This document shows positions 53,956 to 57,626 of a DNA stretch of 57,626 nt, one piece after another (within the stretch, counting starts at the first letter, position 1; every line of letters begins with the position of its first letter). A model generated the notes under the pieces. The model was not told the origin of the DNA and did no database searches. It saw nothing but the letters and a program-made list of their open reading frames with translations. The position numbers were made by a program, and so were the translations under genes. This DNA is from Peptococcaceae bacterium. Its GTDB lineage: Bacteria > Bacillota > Peptococcia > DRI-13. Location of the stretch: NCBI GenBank assembly GCA_020054815.1, contig JAIHAN010000002.1, positions 1 to 57,626 of the forward strand, given 5' to 3'.

Positions 53956-55323
53956 TCAGTTATTCAAGGCCAGAATAGGCGCAGGAATACGGCCGCCCCT
54001 TTTCACAAAGGTCTCAGCACTGTATTGATGGACAGGCATAATAGGACCAGTACCCAACAAGCCGCCAAATTCTACCCTTTCCCCAACCTTCTTACCGGGA
54101 ACGGGAATAATACGCACGGCGGTAGTCTTTTTATTGATCATGCCGATGGCGGCTTCGTCAGCAATAATGGCCGCTATCGTTTCAGCCGAGGTGTCGCCTG
54201 GGATGGCAATCATATCCAGGCCTACGGAACAGACACAGGTCATAGCTTCTAACTTATCTATACTTAAACTTCCTTCTTCCACGGCTCTAATCATTCCCGC
54301 ATCCTCACTAACCGGGATAAAGGCTCCGCTCAAACCGCCTACATAAGAGGAAGCCATGGCCCCGCCTTTCTTTACGGCATCATTTAAGAGGGCTAAGGCA
54401 GCCGTAGTACCGTGGGTGCCTACTTTCTCCAGGCCCATGGCCTCAAGAATATCGGCCACACTATCCCCAATAGCCGGGGTAGGTGCCAGGGATAAGTCAA
54501 CAATACCAAAGGGAACCTTTAGTCTCTTAGCAGCTTCTCTTCCCACCAGTTCTCCCATGCGTGTGACTTTAAAGGCTGTATGTTTGATAATGGTAGCCAG
54601 ACTGCCAAAATCCACATTAGGATTCTGTCTTACTGCATTTAAGACAACACCGGGTCCGCTCACCCCTACATTGATTACTGTCTCCGGTTCACCGATACCA
54701 TGGAAGGCCCCCGCCATAAAGGGGTTGTCCTCCGGTACGTTGCAGAATACCACCAGCTTAGCACAGCCCAGGGCTCCCTGCTCTTTGGTCAACTCTGCTG
54801 TCTCTTTAATAATCTGCCCCATGCGATAGACGGCATCCATATTAATACCTGCTTTAGTAGAAGCTACATTAACCGAGGAACATACCCTTTCTGTTTCAGC
54901 TAAACTTTGGGCAATAGAATTAAATAAATTTTCATCACCCTTGGTAAAGCCTTTATGCACTAAAGCAGAAAACCCACCGATAAAGTTCACTCCCACTTCC
55001 CGGGCCGCTCTGTCCATGGCCTTAGCCAGGATAAGGTAATCCCCGCTCTCACACCCTTCACCAACGATGGCAATGGGTGTGACGGAAATTCTTTTGTTGA
55101 TAATAGGGATGCCATACTCCCGCGAAATGGCTTCACCTACATTTACCAGATTTTCTGCTTTTTTTGTTATTTTATCATATATTTTCCTGGCTACTACCTG
55201 AATATCGCTGTGGGTACAGTCACGCAGGCTGATCCCCATGGTAATGGTACGTATATCTAAATTTTCCGCTTGAACCATACGGATTGTTTCCATAATTTCC
55301 GCGGGTGAAAAAGCAATTGGCAT
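53956..55323 (-). CDS. PFL-like family protein UPF0210 (DUF711)
   Basis: 455 aa, soluble. Gly/Ala-rich repeats ([47 protein letters not shown]) are typical of UPF0210, a family distantly like pyruvate formate-lyase but without a glycyl radical motif. Role unknown. It lies 11 bp after an ACT-domain protein, a pairing conserved across Firmicutes, which suggests amino-acid-linked control. Confidence 0.92.
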   Translation of the reverse strand: MPIAFSPAEIMETIRMVQAENLDIRTITMGISLRDCTHSDIQVVARKIYDKITKKAENLVNVGEAISREYGIPIINKRISVTPIAIVGEGCESGDYLILAKAMDRAAREVGVNFIGGFSALVHKGFTKGDENLFNSIAQSLAETERVCSSVNVASTKAGINMDAVYRMGQIIKETAELTKEQGALGCAKLVVFCNVPEDNPFMAGAFHGIGEPETVINVGVSGPGVVLNAVRQNPNVDFGSLATIIKHTAFKVTRMGELVGREAAKRLKVPFGIVDLSLAPTPAIGDSVADILEAMGLEKVGTHGTTAALALLNDAVKKGGAMASSYVGGLSGAFIPVSEDAGMIRAVEEGSLSIDKLEAMTCVCSVGLDMIAIPGDTSAETIAAIIADEAAIGMINKKTTAVRIIPVPGKKVGERVEFGGLLGTGPIMPVHQYSAETFVKRGGRIPAPILALNN

Positions 55324-55334
55324 GATCCTACCTC

Positions 55335-55643
55335 CTAAATACGGTGCATGTATTTGAAGACATCCTCGTGCTGTGCGTTAATACTAACTCCGATTTCTTC
55401 CCCTTTATCTTTCAGTAATAATTGAAGTTCCTGGAGACTCACCTTACAGTGGGCAATATCCACCACCATGATCATGGTAAAGAAATCCTGGAGAATGGTT
55501 TGACTAATGTCCAAAATATTAACGCCCTGAGCGGCTAATATACCGGAAACCCCGGCAATAATACCCACTCTGTCCTGCCCTACCACTGTAACAATCACGC
55601 GCTGTTGTTCAGGCTGTGGCTGTTGTGCCTTCCATTGATTCAT
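55335..55643 (-). CDS. ACT-domain protein (UPF0237)
   Basis: 102 aa: a Gln/Pro-rich head (QQPQPEQQR) then a single ACT domain ([32 protein letters not shown]). Likely a ligand-binding partner of the UPF0210 protein encoded next. ATG 55643 with AAGGAGG upstream. Confidence 0.92.
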   Translation of the reverse strand: MNQWKAQQPQPEQQRVIVTVVGQDRVGIIAGVSGILAAQGVNILDISQTILQDFFTMIMVVDIAHCKVSLQELQLLLKDKGEEIGVSINAQHEDVFKYMHRI

Positions 55644-55742
55644 AAACTTTAACCTCCTTGGTATAACCTAATATTAAGTTATTATAACAGCTTATCATTA
55701 ATATTTCCCACTTTTTTTTCCCATTTTAGAAAAAAACATCAA

Positions 55743-55770
55743 AAAGCTCTTACACTTCTGTAAGAGCTTT
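55743..55770 (-). terminator. terminator hairpin at the end of the HAD-like gene
   Basis: AAAGCTCTTACA / TGTAAGAGCTTT 12-bp stem with TTTTT tail on the minus strand; the arm contains the stop codon of the HAD-like gene. Confidence 0.8.
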
Positions 55771-56232
55771 CCTATTTAACGCAACGCTGAAGGCCGCCGA
55801 ATAGATGTTTTTACATATGTCTGTTACACCAGGTCCCTCGCTTAAATCAAGAGAATTAAGAGTGCAAACACCTTTACCTGTGAGAACGAGCAAAATCCTG
55901 CAGCCCATACTTTCCAGCAGCTTAAGATAGGGACCGTCAGTGATCAAACAACTTTCTTTTAGTTCAATATCTTTTTCCGAGAGGAGCCGGTTTAACTCCT
56001 CCATTTCCCCATTCCAGTGAGAGAGTTCTATAGTCTTATCCTTAAAACAGGTGAGGAAATTTTTGAATTCCTGCCGGTCAGACGTTATTAAGACCAGGCA
56101 AAACCCCCTCCGCCTCAAGAATCTTAAGGCCGGCAATGTTTCCGGATAAACTTCCAAAGCCTGCTCGCTGCCCTCTTTAACGGTATATGCATATGCAGTT
56201 CCAGGACCGGAAAAAAAGACTGCCCTATTCAT
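55750..56232 (-). CDS. HAD-like protein with degenerate active site
   Basis: 160 aa from ATG 56232 (GGGGGGGATTTC upstream; MNRAVFFSGPGT); the track extension runs into repeat DNA. The fold pattern matches HAD-IIIA phosphatases: hydrophobic strand, YPETLPALRFLRRRGFCLVLITSDRQ (motif II), ESCLITDGPYLKLLESMGCR..LVLTGKG (motif IV region). The motif I DxDGT reads FSGPGT, so the nucleophilic aspartate is missing. Probably not a phosphatase. Follows gcvPB. Confidence 0.7.
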   Translation of the reverse strand: MNRAVFFSGPGTAYAYTVKEGSEQALEVYPETLPALRFLRRRGFCLVLITSDRQEFKNFLTCFKDKTIELSHWNGEMEELNRLLSEKDIELKESCLITDGPYLKLLESMGCRILLVLTGKGVCTLNSLDLSEGPGVTDICKNIYSAAFSVALNRKALTEV

Positions 56233-56294
56233 GAAATCCCCCCCTGCCCCGTCCCTTCTAATATATGTTGGAGAGAGGGCAGAGGTGCAAGGTT

Positions 56295-56329
56295 CAGTTG
56301 TTAGTTGGTAGTTGTTAGTTGGTAGTAGG
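56295..56329. repeat. 7-bp tandem repeat TAGTTG(T/G)
   Basis: Five units CAGTTGT, TAGTTGG, TAGTTGT, TAGTTGG, TAGTAGG between gcvPB and the HAD-like gene. Confidence 0.85.
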
Positions 56330-56351
56330 AAAGCGGGAGTCGTAATAATGA

Positions 56352-57626
56352 CTACTCCCCGCTCCCCGGTCGCCACCTGAGGACCGGTTTACGGGCGGCT
56401 GCCGCTTCATCCAAACGACTGACAGGAGTTATGTGAGGTGCTTCCTGGAGCAGTCCAGGATTTACCTTTGCCTCTTCGGCAATTTTTAATAAAGTTTTAG
56501 CAAATTCATCCAGTGTCTCCTTACTTTCTGTCTCCGTAGGTTCGATCATTAAGGCTTCTTCCACGATAAGCGGGAAATAGACGGTAGGCGGGTGAAAACC
56601 GTAATCGATGAGGCGTTTCGCAATATCCATGGTGTGAATCCCGGTTTCCTTCAGGGTTTTGGGTGTAATGATGAATTCGTGTTTGCATGGCCCGTTAAAG
56701 GGCTGATGGTAAGTGGGACTTAAGAGACTCATTAAGTAGTTAGCATTCAAGACGGCTTTTTCACTGACCTCTTTTAACCCCGCACGGCCCATCATAATTA
56801 AATAAGTGTAGGCTTTGACTACCACGCCAAAATTACCGTAAAAAGCCTTGACCTTACCAATGGAATGGGGCCGGTCATAATCCAGGTAGTAAAAACCGCT
56901 TTCTTCCTTTCTCGCTACCACCGGTTTGGGCAGGTAAGGTTCCAGGAAGGCCTTGACGCCTACCGGACCTGAACCGGGTCCGCCGCCGCCGTGGGGAGTG
57001 GAGAAGGTCTTATGCAGGTTAAAATGTACTACATCAAAACCCATATCGCCGGGACGGGCATAGCCCATAATGGCGTTCATATTAGCCCCGTCATAGTACA
57101 GTAACCCTCCTGCCTCATGCACAATTCTTGCAATCTCCAGGATTCGTGTTTCAAAGAGCCCTAAGGTACTGGGATTGGTTAACATCAAGGCCGCTGTATC
57201 CTCGCCTACCGCTGCCCGTAAAGCATCCAGGTTTACACTGCCATCTTCATTAGAGGGTATTTGTATAATGCTGCAGCCGCATAATGCTGCCGTAGCCGGG
57301 TTAGTACCGTGGGAGGAATCGGGAACGATGACTTTGGTCCGTTTATGGTCTCCCCGGGCAGCGTGATAGGCCATAATAATCAGTAACCCGGTAAATTCCC
57401 CATGGGCTCCCGCCGCAGGCTGGAGAGTAAACGCATCCATACCGGCAATTTCGGCTAAATACTGCTGAGTAGTATACATCAGCTCCAGGGCGCCTTGGGT
57501 ATATTCCTCGGGCTGGTATGGATGAAGCTGGCTGAATCCAGGTAAATTGGCAGCATCCTCATTAATTTTAGGATTATACTTCATAGTACAGCTGCCCAGG
57601 GGATAAAAACCTGTATCTACACCATA
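56352..57626 (-). CDS. gcvPB: glycine dehydrogenase (decarboxylating) subunit 2, GcvPB (partial)
   Basis: P-protein beta subunit of the glycine cleavage system: PLP-dependent glycine decarboxylation and transfer to lipoyl GcvH. The frame stays open to the window edge (…[14 protein letters not shown]), so the track Met at 57584 is internal and about 60 N-terminal residues are missing. 424 codons are visible. PLP lysine in [29 protein letters not shown] is the family N-terminal motif. Two-subunit P-protein is usual for Firmicutes. Confidence 0.95.
   Translation of the reverse strand, partial: YGVDTGFYPLGSCTMKYNPKINEDAANLPGFSQLHPYQPEEYTQGALELMYTTQQYLAEIAGMDAFTLQPAAGAHGEFTGLLIIMAYHAARGDHKRTKVIVPDSSHGTNPATAALCGCSIIQIPSNEDGSVNLDALRAAVGEDTAALMLTNPSTLGLFETRILEIARIVHEAGGLLYYDGANMNAIMGYARPGDMGFDVVHFNLHKTFSTPHGGGGPGSGPVGVKAFLEPYLPKPVVARKEESGFYYLDYDRPHSIGKVKAFYGNFGVVVKAYTYLIMMGRAGLKEVSEKAVLNANYLMSLLSPTYHQPFNGPCKHEFIITPKTLKETGIHTMDIAKRLIDYGFHPPTVYFPLIVEEALMIEPTETESKETLDEFAKTLLKIAEEAKVNPGLLQEAPHITPVSRLDEAAAARKPVLRWRPGSGE

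Noticed and set aside
53833-54252. 139-aa plus-strand ORF
   Set aside because: Begins in a terminator hairpin and is antisense to the UPF0210 gene.
57584-57584. Start codon of gcvPB at 57584
   Set aside because: The frame continues upstream with PLGSCT, a conserved internal GcvPB motif, to the window edge; the gene is cut by the window, not short.

Overview
The window reads as a low- to mid-GC Gram-positive anaerobe of the Clostridia (Peptococcaceae-like). Three things point that way. The housekeeping blocks run in the order known from Bacillus subtilis: lspA-rluD-pyrR, and rqcH-Ca2+ ATPase-yicC-remA-gmk-rpoZ-coaBC-(metK)-priA-def-fmt-rsmB-rlmN-prpC-prkC-rsgA-rpe-thiN, with rpmB divergent. 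There is a reduced dissimilatory sulfite reductase cluster (dsrAB, dsrD, dsrM, dsrK, dsrC) without dsrJOP, as in Gram-positive sulfite/sulfate reducers. Ribosome binding sites are strong GGAGG types with frequent GTG/TTG starts. I cannot name a species.

Layout. 1-5900 (all minus strand): two co-linear SLC13 Na+/anion symporter genes (the first cut by the window edge), a succinate/acetyl-CoA:CoA-transferase and two DUF3870 paralogues, separated by long structured leaders. 5926-9000: birA, divergent rpmB, hslO and thiN. 9235-25702: the large conserved minus-strand housekeeping block. 25887-26952: two orphan OadG-like small membrane proteins, one behind a structured leader. 27114-32847: dapF, a Ca2+-type P-ATPase and divergent rqcH. 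32900-38042: a thioredoxin-reductase-like flavoprotein with a decayed NADPH site plus the remnant of a second copy, and a biotin locus (bioA, a truncated bioD, an 88-aa membrane fragment, bioW, bioF). 38060-41262: CoA-disulfide reductase-rhodanese and a CbiA-family amidase (probable siroheme amidase DsrN). 41475-47107: the dsr cluster and a ferredoxin. 47537-51217: a NarL-type two-component pair with a cysteine-rich PAS domain, a double-HTH XRE protein and a LysR regulator. 51245-53748: pyrR, rluD, lspA and small membrane proteins. 53956-57626: UPF0210, an ACT protein, a degenerate HAD protein and gcvPB (cut by the window edge).

How they work together. The dsr genes make siroheme sulfite reductase (DsrAB), its activator (DsrD), the trisulfide carrier (DsrC) and the membrane module that reduces it (DsrMK). 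DsrN probably makes the siroheme amide, and the ferredoxin, CoA-disulfide reductase and TrxR-like protein are plausible redox or sulfur partners. TAGTA/TACTA inverted and repeated sites lie before dsrA, before the ferredoxin and before the sensor kinase, suggesting that the adjacent two-component system controls itself and sulfite respiration.

Most unusual non-coding content: two related structured RNA leaders with built-in terminators in front of Na+-linked genes (an SLC13 symporter and an OadG-like protein), two further structured leaders of other types, and a dispersed family of 7-bp tandem repeats (TAGTTGN/NCAACTA, ACCGTAA and others) in intergenic gaps. No rRNA, tRNA, CRISPR array, insertion sequence or phage gene was recognised.
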